Source of the DNA: Incurvaria masculella
Taxonomy: Eukaryota; Arthropoda; Insecta; Lepidoptera; Incurvariidae
Reading direction: 5' to 3'
Assembly: GCA_946894095.1 (NCBI GenBank)
Contig: OX335651.1
Span: 3,556,501-3,620,500, forward strand
DNA length: 64,000 bases
Positions 42,318 to 52,414 of the stretch are shown here, in pieces. How positions within the stretch are numbered: the stretch's first letter is position 1; every line of letters starts with the position of its first letter. Position numbers and translations under genes: made by a program. The notes under the pieces are model-generated. The model was not told the DNA's origin, ran no database searches, and saw only the letters and a list, made by a program, of their open reading frames with translations.

Positions 42318-42418
42318 CTGAAATAAGAAATGAATGTAATTAATCTTAGGATTTGTTACTTACTATAGTATAATATATTACTGAAAGATAGTTTGTTTGA
42401 GGGTATGTATGTCTCTAT

Positions 42419-42682
42419 ACAGGGTGTAACAGAAAGGGGTGTACAAGCCGAAAGAGGGTTGTTAGGGACATCATCCTGAACAACTTTCACTATGGGACCG
42501 ACTTGATCAGAGCAACTTTATTTTTCACTCCACAGATCAGCTGAGCGCTAGGCCCGAAATGTACTGAGTTAATAAAATTAAAGTTGCTGTGATCAAGTCG
42601 GTCCCATAGTGAAAGTTGTTCAGAATGATGTCCCTAACAACCGTCTTTCGGCTTGTCCACCCCTTTCTGTTACATCCTGTAT
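42419..42682. mobile_element. TA-flanked MITE inside the Harbinger intron
   Basis: The ends are ACAGGGTGTAACAGAAAGGG and CCCTTTCTGTTACATCCTGT with TA-rich flanks. The inverted arms run about 100 bp with TTGTTAGGGACATCAT and GACCGACTTGATCA in each. It lies between the transposase pseudogene and MADF exon 2, so it inserted without breaking either reading frame. Confidence 0.8.
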
Positions 42683-43454
42683 ATTCTTTGTTATAGTTAC
42701 AAATTAAATAAACTTTTTACAGATTCCGATTGCCCCAAAAGATGTTGTTATATACGAGACTACTATATTCGACGTAGAGGAAAACCAGGTACTGGTTCAA
42801 GCGGAGAAGCAGCAAAGAAAAGATCTGATCTCCTGTCATTCTTGGACAGCCTTCCTTCGTCCCAAAGAAGCAGTATTACCAATGTTGTAGATGAAAACCC
42901 AGGAGAGAATAGTGTGATAATGGAAAACACTCATGATATCAGCAAAGAAATACAAACCCCGGAAGACGGTGCTATAATAATGGAAAATAATGACAATAGC
43001 GAAGACACCCAATTAAACACTCAGGAAATAGAAGATAATAAAGAAAAAGAAAAATATAATAAAGCTAAGAGTGATAAGAAACGGAAAAATAATGCATACA
43101 GTCAAGAACGTATGAACGTACTTAAGCAAATTGCTAATCGAAATTCTACTCCAAGTGGATTAGATGAAAATAATCTCTTTTTTGGTTCAATGGCAAAAAT
43201 AGTAAAGAAGCTGCCACCTTACGAGCAAGTACAATTAAGGTTTCAAACAGGATCATTAGTTGGGTTGGTAATGCTGAATTACGCCAAATTTCAAACAATT
43301 CATCTCAAGACAGTGTCTTATCTTCAAGACCCAGTACTGGCAATAGTGTTTATTATGCAAACCTTGTTCCTTCGCCAATGTCTACCACAACTGCTACAAC
43401 TAGTAATAGTGCTTCACCTTTAGCTCCTTCTCCGCAAGACACTTAACTCATTTA

Positions 43455-43665
43455 AGGTTTAAGCCCGCCCGGGTTGGTACCACCGCATTGGATGAAACTA
43501 TGGTTGAAGCGGCAATGAAAATTTGTCCGTGTTTTCCATCCAGTGCAATGCTCATAAAGGAAAGGTCATGGCATGGCACCTAATTCCTTCGGGAAAGTTG
43601 TGTATTAGGGTCATATCATAACGCTAGTTGTGTGGTATTAGCCATCCTGCATAAAACAAATAAAA
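43455..43665 (+). mobile_element. SINE, 5'-truncated body and tail (copy S13)
   Basis: It starts mid-body at TTTAAGCCCGCCCGGGTTGG and ends with TGTGTGGTATTAGCC and an A-rich tail. It begins 9 bp after the MADF stop codon. Confidence 0.8.
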
Positions 43666-43669
43666 AGTT

Positions 43670-45320
43670 CTAGTATCATTACTAAAACGTGGCTACCCGG
43701 CCGCTATACGGATGGGTTTTATTCGTCTCCCCCGCACTTCCTTGCTCGCTGTAAGCTGAAAGTATCTTTCCAAACGGATGCATTTCCCCATACCCCGCAC
43801 CACACCCCCGCCGTCCCGCACCACCCTTCCGCGAAGTGCCGTGAACATTGAGATATATGGTACTTGTACATAATGTATATCTCAATGGCCGTGAAGTCTA
43901 CATTTATGTGAAACTCGTCTACGGTAGCCTCGTGACTGTCAGTCGTATTCACAGTTGGCTACAAAATGTCTGTTTGTTGCTATGAAATGCTGTGGTTTAG
44001 GATAGTACGTCAATATTCTTGCACTTTGAATACAGATTTGGTATTATAATTCGCTCGAATGTGCTAAATACAGATTCCACAGAGGGAGCATCTTGCCACT
44101 CGTAAAAAGACTATCCCACAAAAACTGGGATTTAATTCACTGCAAATAGATTGAGTACCTAGAGCAAATATGTATGCAATGTTTTTATAAAATCGGGTAT
44201 GTTCTGTTTGAATGTATGATTTATCACATGGAAACTAACATCCGTGAATAGGTATAGGCATGAGTTTGTCAGTGGGATGTTTTGCCAAATAATTTACGAA
44301 CGATTTTATTTTAAATAACTTGGCTTACCACGGTTAAAGTTCTTGGTTATTTTGGCCGACTTTTCGAAACGTGTCGTCGCGCGTATGCGATCCATCATCA
44401 TGGCGAGTGGCTGCGTTCGGACTGGCCCATGGTTGGCAGAATGCTATCAGGGGGTCTGCTCATGAGATTCTCACCTGTGAGTCACCGATGAGTAACAACA
44501 CTTTCGTACTCATGAAATGACAGCCACGAGTCACCCTAGTGTTGTCCCTTTTTTATTTTTCTAATTAGAGTGCAATGACAATAGATGCCATTTGATGTTT
44601 GATGACGTTAGGCGAAAGCGTCTCACTTTCATCTGTGACTTGATATCGTGTTCGCTTCATGAGTGCATATACTGTCTGCCCTCCCTACGACTAAGGCAGT
44701 TCAATCGTCCACCTCATCTACTGCAGGAGGATGTAGTGAGCGCTTTCTGCTTGTCGACGGAAGTACGGACTGCAGCTGATGCAAGTTTGCAGACTACACA
44801 CAGCCATCAATATAATCTTCGCAGCCGCTTGCGGTTGACAAAAATGTTCTGCCGACTGCGTGCCCCTCCACAAGCAGCTACTCGCCCGGGGGGACATTCA
44901 CGGACTTTTTGCAAACTTCCGAACGCTACGCAATCGTGCGTCATTCACGCTTGCAGCGTATTTTACGCTACCAAATGGTATTCTACAAATTAACCAATCC
45001 GGAGGCGATGCTGCTAACGAAAAGTAGCGCAAGCGACTCCAGACGCACGCTAGTGTCATCTGTCACTCGTGAATACTAATTTTACGGATTTCACGCCAGC
45101 TTTTGCGTTAGCGTCCGTTTTTATTACGTATATAATGGATATAAGTACACATATAAAAAAAAACGTACGGACGTCACTCTCATTTCATTTATGTAATGTG
45201 CAAACAATAGAAACATATATATTACTTTCACTAAGGAAACAGGCACGAGCTATTGTATGGTACTCTATCACCACACCGACAATAGAGCATCTATAATGGA
45301 GCCTTCATTTGAGTGAGGGT
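43670..45320. other. No gene called; possible transposon ORF remnant
   Basis: A 133-codon plus-strand frame (44592-44993) contains S-H-Q-Y-N-L-R-S-R, a string common near the C terminus of retrotransposon polyproteins. The rest of the frame is not recognisable, so this is only a hint of an old element. GC-rich 43690-43820 has frames in opposite directions with no domain. Confidence 0.3.
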
Positions 45321-45329
45321 TACTCTAAA

Positions 45330-45405
45330 TAACCATGGATTTTTATATCTGTGTAGATACATATTTTCCACACATTTAAATTGTTTCTGTACAAATATAA
45401 AAACT
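45330..45405. repeat. Short palindromic element M14, copy 2
   Basis: GATTTTTATATCTGTGTAGA and the inverse CAAATATAAAAACTC flank about 40 bp, as at 14432-14508. Confidence 0.55.
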
Positions 45406-45426
45406 CGAGGGTTCATGCAATGGAGT

Positions 45427-45585
45427 AGGGCCTTTTTCACCTACTGCTGATTAGCTTAATCGCCACATATTAAGGGCCTTTCTTAGCAGCTTGCAATCGT
45501 TACCAGTACAAGATAATCAGCACTTTAGTAATAAAGACCCTTTAAGTGTTGATTAAAATAAATCAACACTTGGTGAAAACCAGGC
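45427..45585 (+). mobile_element. MITE M13, compact copy
   Basis: GGCCTTTTTCACCTACTGCTG and the inverse TTGGTGAAAACCAGGCT end the element. The interior TTAATCGCCACATATTAAGG and CAGTACAAGATAATCAGCAC match the split copy at 10 kb. It serves as the empty-site reference for repeat R10. Confidence 0.7.
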
Positions 45586-45589
45586 TAAG

Positions 45590-46495
45590 TTAACGAAAGC
45601 CATGATTTAGTGATAGATAGGTACGTAGCTCGTCATAAACCGTACGGTCCTAAGAATCGATTTTGTCAAGCATGAAAAGGAGGATGACAAGCACGAATTC
45701 TTGAAAGTCAAGCACGAATCCTTTACTCAAACAACTTTTCCTTGAATGTATGTAATTGATAACAAAATATCGAGTAACACTTACTCGATTTTACTGGCAC
45801 TGTCAAGTCGCGAATTCTCAGCGTGCTCTTTAAAATGTCTCTACGATTCATCACGAAGGCTCTGTATGCGATGAGGCTTTTGTGTCGCCAACAATAAGGC
45901 GGCTTTCACACTGAACTGCTCCGCGCCTCTCTAATTAAACACCTTTCAGCACAGCTGTCCAATTAGCACTCGCTAAATACATTAAACAGTGTAGAATGGC
46001 TCTGTGATTTGAGATAAGTTTAATGAAGAGCTCTCCTGTAGTTTGAGAGCTGTTTATAAACATGATGTCTCATTTGAACCCCGAGGCTACGTGGAGGTAC
46101 AGTTAAATCAGATCGGTGATGTTTTAGGATTTGTTATTCGTCGGGGTATTGAAATAATTAATTAAAAGGATTTTAAATGTACAATATTATTACTATTTTC
46201 TTATGTTTTGTGTACTTATCTTGTGGATGTTGTACAACAACAACGGTAGGTGCGTACCATTAAATTGGTATTTCAATAAGAATTCACACCAAGAAGGTGC
46301 GATGCGATATTCAAATAATAATAATAACTGCAAAGGATCACTCGCAGCACTAACAAATAATATGTTCTGCCGCCCTGGTACTTTTACGAGAGGAAAAGTC
46401 CCTGTCTCTTTGACAGGAAAAGTGTCGAGGACAGATGAGCTCCTCATCCGCCAAATGCGCGGTAAGGAACATAGTACTATAATAAAAAAAAAACA
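45590..46495. other. No gene seen
   Basis: Mixed sequence. Two overlapping opposite frames at 46193-46520 have no domain and end in an A-rich tract next to the retroposon. Confidence 0.35.
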
Positions 46496-46499
46496 AAAA

Positions 46500-46526
46500 A
46501 AAAACGAACAGACGAATTGATAACCT
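46500..46526 (+). mobile_element. Telomere-repeat retroposon 3' end, left piece (interrupted)
   Basis: CAGACGAATTGATAACCT stops where the LTR element begins. The continuation ATAACCTCCTCC..GAAGTCGGTT is at 48692-48725. Confidence 0.8.
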
Positions 46527-46749
46527 TGTGCGGGTTGACTGCCTACGGGAAGCTAGGTGAGGTTACTCAATGACGTAGGCAGGTTTCCGCAGCAACACTG
46601 TATATTTTCGTAGATGAACAAGTGCGTTCTCGTTAGTGGTTACCAGTGAGTAGGTCGAAATGGACTGAGGTGGCAAGGCGGCCGCGCGTCTTTTGTAACC
46701 GCGTTCAGCGAGCTTGTGTGTGTGTGCATCGCCCGCCTGTGTGACCGCA
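46527..46749 (-). repeat. 3' LTR
   Basis: TG...CA repeat of 223 bp. It is the 3' copy when the element is read on the minus strand. A (TG)n tract lies near the right end. The exact edge is ambiguous because ATA follows the CA in both LTRs. Confidence 0.85.
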
Positions 46750-46754
46750 ATACA

Positions 46755-46768
46755 TCTCCACCCCTAAA
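46755..46768 (-). other. Polypurine tract of the LTR element
   Basis: On the minus strand AGGGGTGGAGATG lies just before the 3' LTR, after a T7 run. That is the position and composition expected of the plus-strand primer. Confidence 0.6.
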
Positions 46769-48444
46769 AAAATCCTCCCTTACGTTGGTCTGTACGGGAG
46801 TTACATAGTTTCACAAATTATTTTCAATTTACATTTACATACGAACTGTGTCAATCACTTACGAAATAATGCAGTGGTTGCAACCAACATGATGTCCAAA
46901 TACATGGCCAGTCTTGCAGTAGGCTGCAATTCTGCATTTCTGCGACCTGTGTCTGAAGTACATTTTTCTGCATTGGCAGCATGACATGCACAATTGCGGC
47001 TTGCAGTGGGTCTGACTTACATTACGAAATTTTGCATCACGCCACTATCAAAGTATACCAACAAGTATAAGTATAGTATAAGTAGTATCAACATAGATTG
47101 TTTCAACTATTTCAATATATTATTGTACAAAATTAACGAACATTCCTACAGTTTCTAAATCTTCAAGTAATCCTTTAATTGTATGTTCAGTCGGACACAT
47201 TATGACAATTTTAGATTTTGAACAATAACGTGTCGACTATTATACCTCGATTCTATTTAATGTTACATATTACCTAAGTCCCGTTTCCGTTTTATCCTTT
47301 CGGCTGTAGCTATTCCCTGGTACCATAGTTACAGTAGCGATCAGCTATCAATTGACCTACCTACGTACGGACAGGAAATAAAATGTATAATTCACATTAT
47401 CTACGTATTGACTTACGATAGTTGGACATGGACGTATATAGGGTTTTATGTGAGGACTTTTGACGATTTCAAGTATATGTCCTCTTTCTAAACAATAATA
47501 ATACAAAAAATACCATCTTATCATACAATTAGTTAACCTATAATTAAAAAATTATGACGGGGCCCGAGCAAGTACATAGAAATAAGGTCAGCGTCCTCGG
47601 TGACCACATCCAGAATTCGCAGCGTTAGCGGGCTACACGGCCGCGTGTCATTCTCGAATCGTCCGATGTGTTGATTTCGTCACCACTGGTGCAGGGTTCC
47701 GTGGTTGACCTGCGACCAGCGATGAACGAAAACGGAGCTCAATCACGTCTGCCGCTGGGGCGTGCTGCCAGGTTGCCGATGAGCACTGTAGCCGTTCTAC
47801 GAAGGTTGCTCCATCGGTGCGTTCTGTGGCTCTCGAAGCTCGAAGAACCTCCCTGGGAGACGGATTGTCCTTCCGTGCACATTAACTGCGTCACGCTAAT
47901 TATGGTAACTTCGCGCCGTGCTGCGCAAAAAACAGGTATCGGCCAACTTGACAGCCATCTCGCTGGTGAGGCCAATAGGGAAAAGCTAGGTGCCGGCCTA
48001 AGCGGCATAGTCAACCTTAAAGTAAAGCTCCTTTATGTCGTTTAGCTGGGCGATATCGTTGGCCTGGCGGTCTTGTCCTTGTTCGTTCTTGTCTGCTTCC
48101 GCTGAATCACCCACCTTCTTGTCGTGCTCTACGTTGCTCTTGACGAAGTGAAGCAAGGCGTGGCGATGTGTTGCTCGGCGCGCGATGTGTGTGGCGCCGC
48201 CGCCGCCACGGGGGCGCGCTGCCACATTGCGGAAACCAACACTATGATCCCTGCGGCCAGGTTGCGAGCCGGGGAGTATCTTGGAGATGCTCGGAGAAGC
48301 GTGGCAACTTGTTGACGCTCCGTTGCCGCCCTGATGAACTCGTAGCGTGCAGTCGGCGCGGGGTGGGCGAGCCCAAACGCCCACCCCCGGAGATCACTTC
48401 TTTCTTCACATATGCGTAGTTTCATCACGTTGAGGGGTTGCACG

Positions 48445-48468
48445 TTCAGATCACGTCGGGGTCAACAA
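48445..48468 (-). other. Putative primer-binding site region
   Basis: On the minus strand, directly inside the 5' LTR, it reads TTGTTGACCCCGACGTGATC. The GACCCCGACGTGATC core resembles tRNA-complementary primer sites of insect LTR elements as I recall them. The matching tRNA was not determined. Confidence 0.4.
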
Positions 48469-48691
48469 TGTGCGGGTTGACTGCCTACGGGAAGCTAGGT
48501 GAGGTTACTCAATGACGTAGGCAGGTTTCCGCAGCAACACTGTATATTTTCGTAGATGTACAAGTGCGTTCTCGTTAGTGGTTACCAGTGAGTAGGTCGA
48601 AATGGACTGAGGTGGCAAGGCGGCCGCGCGTCTTTTGTAGCCGCGTTCAGCGAGCTTGTGTGTGTGTGCATCGCCCGCCTGTGTGACCGCA
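48469..48691 (-). repeat. 5' LTR
   Basis: Nearly identical to 46527-46749: one A/T change (AGATGAACAAG against AGATGTACAAG) and one A/G change (GTAACCGC against GTAGCCGC). Such similarity implies a recent insertion. Confidence 0.85.
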
Positions 48692-48725
48692 ATAACCTCC
48701 TCCTTTTTTTGAAGTCGGTTAAAAA
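48692..48725 (+). mobile_element. Telomere-repeat retroposon 3' end, right piece
   Basis: ATAACCTCCTCC followed by TTTTTTTGAAGTCGGTTAAAA completes the copy begun at 46500. Confidence 0.8.
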
Positions 48726-48729
48726 GTGT

Positions 48730-49075
48730 ATTACTACTTTTGAACATTTCATGGTTGCACAATCCAATCCGGCGGATAGCTATAAATCGCCTAAATAGGC
48801 TCAATATATTTTTGGTGTGGTTTTATTTTGCATTGGCCAGTCACGACCAATGTTCGTGACCAAAAGTTAAGAAATCAAATTTCTTAACTTTTCCTCATTA
48901 TTTCAAAGTAAAACCTAAAACATAGCTCCGGATAATTTTTTTGAAGCTACATAGTTATTTCGAATTTGTTTAAGTAAAAAAAGAAATTTCAGTACGTTGC
49001 GTATGAAATGATTTTGGTCTCATCCTTCAGTTGACTCTGTGTGTCTTTACATTCGAAGCCTATGGTTCGAACCAT
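48730..49075. other. No gene seen
   Basis: AT-rich. Contains a short palindrome AAGTTAAGAAATTTGATTTC-like at about 48865. No assignment. Confidence 0.35.
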
Positions 49076-49084
49076 TGTTAGCAC

Positions 49085-49340
49085 GAATAGACTATAGAAG
49101 GCGCGTGTCGATATCCACAATTCATAGTAGACATTCAAAACTTAAAACCAACCGATCCTCTAGATTCTTTATCGGTCGGGTCTGCAAGCAATGGTATCGA
49201 ATCCCTGCCGAGGTATTTTCCCCAAAGTATAACTTGGGATCCTACAAACAGCACCTGGCCGGCCGGCATGGTTTTCGCAGCCCCCCTGAAAGTTCGAAAG
49301 CCCATGGGCGTCGTCGGGCACATTAAGGCTCCGTATGACG
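49085..49340 (+). mobile_element. LINE 3' ORF fragment, best preserved
   Basis: A frame from 49039 reads T-N-R-S-S-R-F-F-I-G-R-V-C-K-Q-W then I-P-A-E-V-F-S-P-K-Y-N-L-G-S-Y-K, the C-terminal block of Jockey/CR1-clade reverse transcriptase ORFs. GCCGGCCGGCATGGTTTTCGC and a CCGTATGACGC end follow. Confidence 0.7.
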
Positions 49341-49344
49341 CTAA

Positions 49345-50390
49345 ATCGCACTTAGCTTTGCCTTAATTTCTCAGAGAACATTGAACTAATCATGCTAAAA
49401 TTGCGTTACATGAAACTTGACTTATATCCGCTTAATCTGAATGATTATTATTCCAATAGCATAACATTGGCCCGATAGAAAAAAATCGCGAATATAGGTC
49501 GATTTTTTCACATAATGCTTAATTTCTCAAAATTGGTATCAATTACAGTGCTAGTAATCTCACATTATATTTGCATCATGATTTTCAAATTTTTGAATGA
49601 TTATTGTTGCATTTAGATACAATTTTTCATTCAAAGCACCAAAAAAATGAATTTTGGACTTACGACAAAATTTCTGAGCACCGTAAAGTATCCCTTTCCC
49701 TTTCGTTCTCTTGGCGACTATCTATCGCCATTTCGGTAACCTCAGTCCGCTGCGATGCTTCGAAGCGGGCGCACGCCTCTCCGCATCGGCGCGGGACGCG
49801 GCGCGTGGCGGCGGTTTCGAAATCGCAACTCTAGCTGGAACACAGTTCCGAACCAAACACCTACGAGCATTTAGCTCAACTCCATAGATGGCGCTGTAAA
49901 ATTCTCAATCAAATGTTATTGAGGTCTAAAGCCGAAACTTTTGACACTAGTTAGTAACTTTCGGTAAGCAAGATATGAATAAATAAAAATATCATAAAAA
50001 ATATATTTATTGTAATATAAAAAAAGTGATGTTTCCAGGAACCGAACTCAGATTTGTGTGGTTCTGAACTTCGCAGCAAAAATACAACACCAATACCGTT
50101 GTGCCACGACTGTCATTACGTATTCGTGCTAAATTCTCCTTCTCAAGCCTAGCGGACACTACGAGCATTGGGTCGGCCGCAAATATCCGCCTCCACATGG
50201 AACGTGCGTCCACAAGTACGTCCATTGCGGTCGCAACAGGACAAGTCACATGACCTTGGCAGATAGCTCGGCGGGCGGATTTTTGTAGTTTTTGTCGGCG
50301 GCACAGAATAATTAATAACATGAACAGAAGGAAAACTCCGTGAAAAGAATAAATGACATAAATAATATGTTTTGTTTTGTTGGTTCGTTT
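49345..50390. other. No gene called
   Basis: 49345-49700 is AT-rich. 49740-49830 is GC-rich with no domain. A minus-strand Cys-rich stretch at 50200-50290 (C-D-L-S-C-C-D-R-N-G-R-T-C-G-R) is open in one frame but has no start, stop or splice context that convinces me. Confidence 0.3.
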
Positions 50391-50391
50391 T

Positions 50392-50669
50392 TAGGGTACC
50401 GTACCCAAAGGGTGAAAACGAAACCCTATTACTAAGCCTCCGCTGTCCGTCCGTCCGTCCGTCTGTCACAGGGCCTTAGGTAGGCAGCTGAAATGTTCAC
50501 GGAGTGTGTATTTATTTTACCGCTATAACAACAAATAGCTAAAATAAAATAATAATAAAAATTAAATGGGGTTTTTACCCAAAAAACGTTATTTTTGTGT
50601 TAATACTTGTACAATGGTACGGAACCCTTCGTGTGCGAGTCCGAATACCACTTGGCCGGTTTTTTTTCC
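50392..50669 (-). mobile_element. Dispersed (GACG)n element M2
   Basis: Begins AGGGTACCGTACCCAAAGGG (inverse of the terminal hairpin), has a CCGTCCGTCCGTCC tract and ends CACTTGGCCGGTTTTT. Confidence 0.8.
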
Positions 50670-50830
50670 AGAAAATGTGATAATAATAATATTTATTTCA
50701 TTGAATAGTTAGGGTGGGTAGAAGTCGGGCTTCGACCGCTAGTTTTTGACATATTCTATGACGAAAAGAAACTCCAATATTTCTCGGAGGAACGGTTCAG
50801 TTCAATTTCATGTGTTGTACATGTCATGAC

Positions 50831-51476
50831 ATGACCAAATATGTTTTCGCTATATCTGGGGAAACATTTGTCGTAGACCCATCATGCGACCACTCAAAAT
50901 AAACGCCCCGACCTGATCTACCTGTCTGGCATGTCAAAATTGGTTTTCGTTATATCATGGGAAACACTGATCGTAGACCCATCAAGCGACCACTCAATAT
51001 AAACGCCCCGATCTGATCTAACTTCCTGTCATGTCAAAATTAGTTTTCGTTATATCATGGGAAACACTGGTCGTAGACCCATCATGCGACCACTCAAAAT
51101 AAACGCCCCGACCTGGTCTAACTTCCAGTCATGTCAAAATTTGATTTCGTTATATCATGGGAAACACTGGTCGTAGACCCATCATGCGACCACTCAAAAT
51201 GAACGCCCGGACCTGATCTACTTGTCTGTCATGTCAAAATTTGTTTTCGTTATAGCTCGGGAAACACTGGTCGTAGACCCATCATGCGACCACTCAAAAT
51301 AAACGCCCCGACCTGGTCTAACTTCCAGTCATGTCAAAATTTGTTTTCGTTATATCATGGGAAACACTGGTCGTAGACCCATCATGCGACCACTCAAAAT
51401 AAACGCCCCGACCTGATCTACCTGTCTGTCATGTCAAAATTAGTTTTCGTTATATCATGGGAAACACAGGTCGTAG
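50831..51476 (+). repeat. 100-bp tandem repeat, about 6.5 units
   Basis: The unit starts ATGTCAAAAT and recurs at 50931, 51031, 51131, 51231, 51331 and 51431 with an exact 100-bp period. The first unit (50831) is more diverged and the last stops at about 51476. Each unit holds TCGTAGACCCATCATGCGACC and AAACGCCCCGACCTG. Units ending GGTCTAACTTCCAG (51111 and 51311) and units ending GATCTACCTGTCTG alternate in part, hinting at a 200-bp higher-order unit. No coding sense. Confidence 0.95.
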
Positions 51477-51479
51477 GCT

Positions 51480-51960
51480 AGCGATAGGCGATTGCGAATA
51501 AAAACAATCGAATTCTTCGATTGTTCCCGTTATTCGATTCATTCGGATACAAATCTACATTATTCGATTGTTGCACAGCGCTGCTCTGCTGCGCTACAGC
51601 GGAGCGGACGAGCGTCCAAATATTATAAGGCACTTCGGCGCGGCGCGACCGCGCGACTGACGCGAGTGAACGAGATACAATCGACGAGCGCGCATACGCG
51701 ACCTCGATGCAATTGTACGCGCCGCGCACAATCGGCGAGCAGCGAATAGGTACGCACCGCACCGAATACAATTGCACGCAGTAATAGGGTTCCGTTTTCG
51801 ACATCAACAACGACGATCAACGACGACAACGTCGCCAACGTCGAACAAAAGATGTTCCTTTTCGAGTAAAGAACCAACTACAACAACGCACAGTAGGTAC
51901 GACAAAAGAACGCGGCACTCGCTGCCGCGGCAAATAGCGGCTAAATAGAGGTTACTGCGT
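51480..51960. other. CpG-rich stretch, unassigned
   Basis: GC/CpG-rich with overlapping frames on both strands (51478-51810 minus, 51492-51749 plus) but no domain. CAGTAATAGGGTTCCGTTTTC at about 51780 is a scrap of the M2 end. It could be a promoter or part of an unknown element. Confidence 0.35.
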
Positions 51961-51992
51961 ACCAGGCGACCACAGGAGAGCAAATTGAACTA

Positions 51993-52336
51993 TAAAAACG
52001 GGCCAAGTGCGAGTCGGACTCGCACACGAAGGGTTCCGTGCCATCAACACCAAAAATCACGTTTTTTAATTCCGTGAAATTAAATCCCCCTTTAATTTTT
52101 ATATATTTTTTTAATCTACCTATTTGTTGTTATAGCGGCAAAATAAATACACACTCTGTGAAAATTTCAGCTGCCTACCTATTACGGTTCATGAGATAGA
52201 GCCCTGTGACAGACGGACGGACGGACGGACGGACGGACGGACGGACAGACGGATGGACGGACGGACGGACGGACGGAGAGCAGAGGCTTAGTAATAGGGT
52301 TCCGTTTTCACCCTTTGGGTACGGAACCCTAAAAAG
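51993..52336 (+). mobile_element. Dispersed (GACG)n element M2, longest microsatellite
   Basis: GGGCCAAGTGCGAGTCGGAC start, ATTTCAGCTGCCTACC, about 65 bp of (GACG)n with a few variants, AGGCTTAGTAATAGGG, and the terminal hairpin ending GGTACGGAACCC. Confidence 0.85.
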
Positions 52337-52350
52337 TGTCGACACTACAT

Positions 52351-52410
52351 GTCACATTCCTTGGAATAAGCGACGTAGGTACCTGCTTAGTACGAAAAAG
52401 TAAATTTACT
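52351..52410 (-). repeat. Dispersed repeat R5
   Basis: CACATTCCTTGGAATAAGCG, then CTGCTTAGTACGAAAAAGTAAA, the inverse of 5515-5560. Confidence 0.55.
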
Positions 52411-52414
52411 TCAC

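Larger units (their letters stand above)
41175..43446 (+). pseudogene. PIF/Harbinger MADF (Myb/SANT-like) accessory protein, two exons, frameshifted
   Basis: Exon 1 is 41175-41334, ending at donor GTTAGT. Exon 2 starts at 42723 after TTTTTACAG. The phase-1 join restores N-K-T-D-S-D-C-P-K-R. The MADF domain spans about residues 1-75: an aromatic, Asp/Glu-rich start (SFKSWSSEDDEILIDFV), then Y-N-I-K-S-K-E-Y, then W-W-H-E-L-G, then I-R-D-Y-Y-I-R-R-R. An acidic middle and a lysine-rich K-S-D-K-K-R-K stretch follow. A BESS-like segment comes next (S-M-A-K-I-V-K-K-L-P-P-Y-E-Q-V-Q-L-R). A 5-bp tandem duplication GTTGG-GTTGG (43259-43268) shifts the frame; the original frame reads on to TAA at 43444. 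In this superfamily the partner protein brings transposase into the nucleus and to DNA. Confidence 0.75.
40922..43452. mobile_element. PIF/Harbinger transposon, degenerate, right end lost
   Basis: The left end is probably TTA-AGCTCTGGTTTACTAGG at about 40920, adjoining the M1 terminus. It carries the two genes typical of the superfamily: a MADF/Myb-like DNA-binding protein (plus) and a HARBI1-type DDE nuclease (minus). At the right a headless SINE begins within 10 bp of the MADF stop codon, so the right inverted repeat is missing or displaced. Confidence 0.75.
46527..48691 (-). mobile_element. Compact LTR retrotransposon (TRIM/LARD-like), 2165 bp
   Basis: Two 223-bp direct repeats (46527-46749 and 48469-48691) start TGTGCGGG and end GACCGCA and differ at only two positions by eye. 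On the minus strand a primer-site-like GTTGACCCCGACGTGATC follows the 48-kb LTR, and a polypurine tract (AGGGGTGGAGATG) precedes the 46-kb LTR, so the element runs right to left. AACCT (or ATAACCT) lies on both sides. The interior has short gag-position frames (48443-48129 and 48384-47998) with no protease, reverse transcriptase or integrase motif. Two short coding-like minus segments occur near the 3' end: 47200-47120, and a Cys/His-rich one at about 47020-46870. I cannot assign a superfamily; it must be mobilised in trans. Confidence 0.8.

Noticed and set aside
44592..44993. 133-codon gene with Y-N-L-R-S-R
   Set aside because: One short retroelement-like string is not enough; the rest of the frame is unlike any family and no flanking element ends were found.
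48129..48443. Gag protein of the LTR element
   Set aside because: The position fits gag, but I see no capsid or zinc-knuckle motif and a second frame overlaps it. Left as an unassigned frame within the element.
50831..51476. CRISPR-like array
   Set aside because: The whole 100-bp unit is repeated with no unique spacers, and the genome is eukaryotic. It is a minisatellite.
52206..52403. Thr-Asp-Gly-Arg repeat protein
   Set aside because: It is the translation of the (GACG)n tract of M2; the same appears at 54637, 59416 and 60154. No start or domain context.
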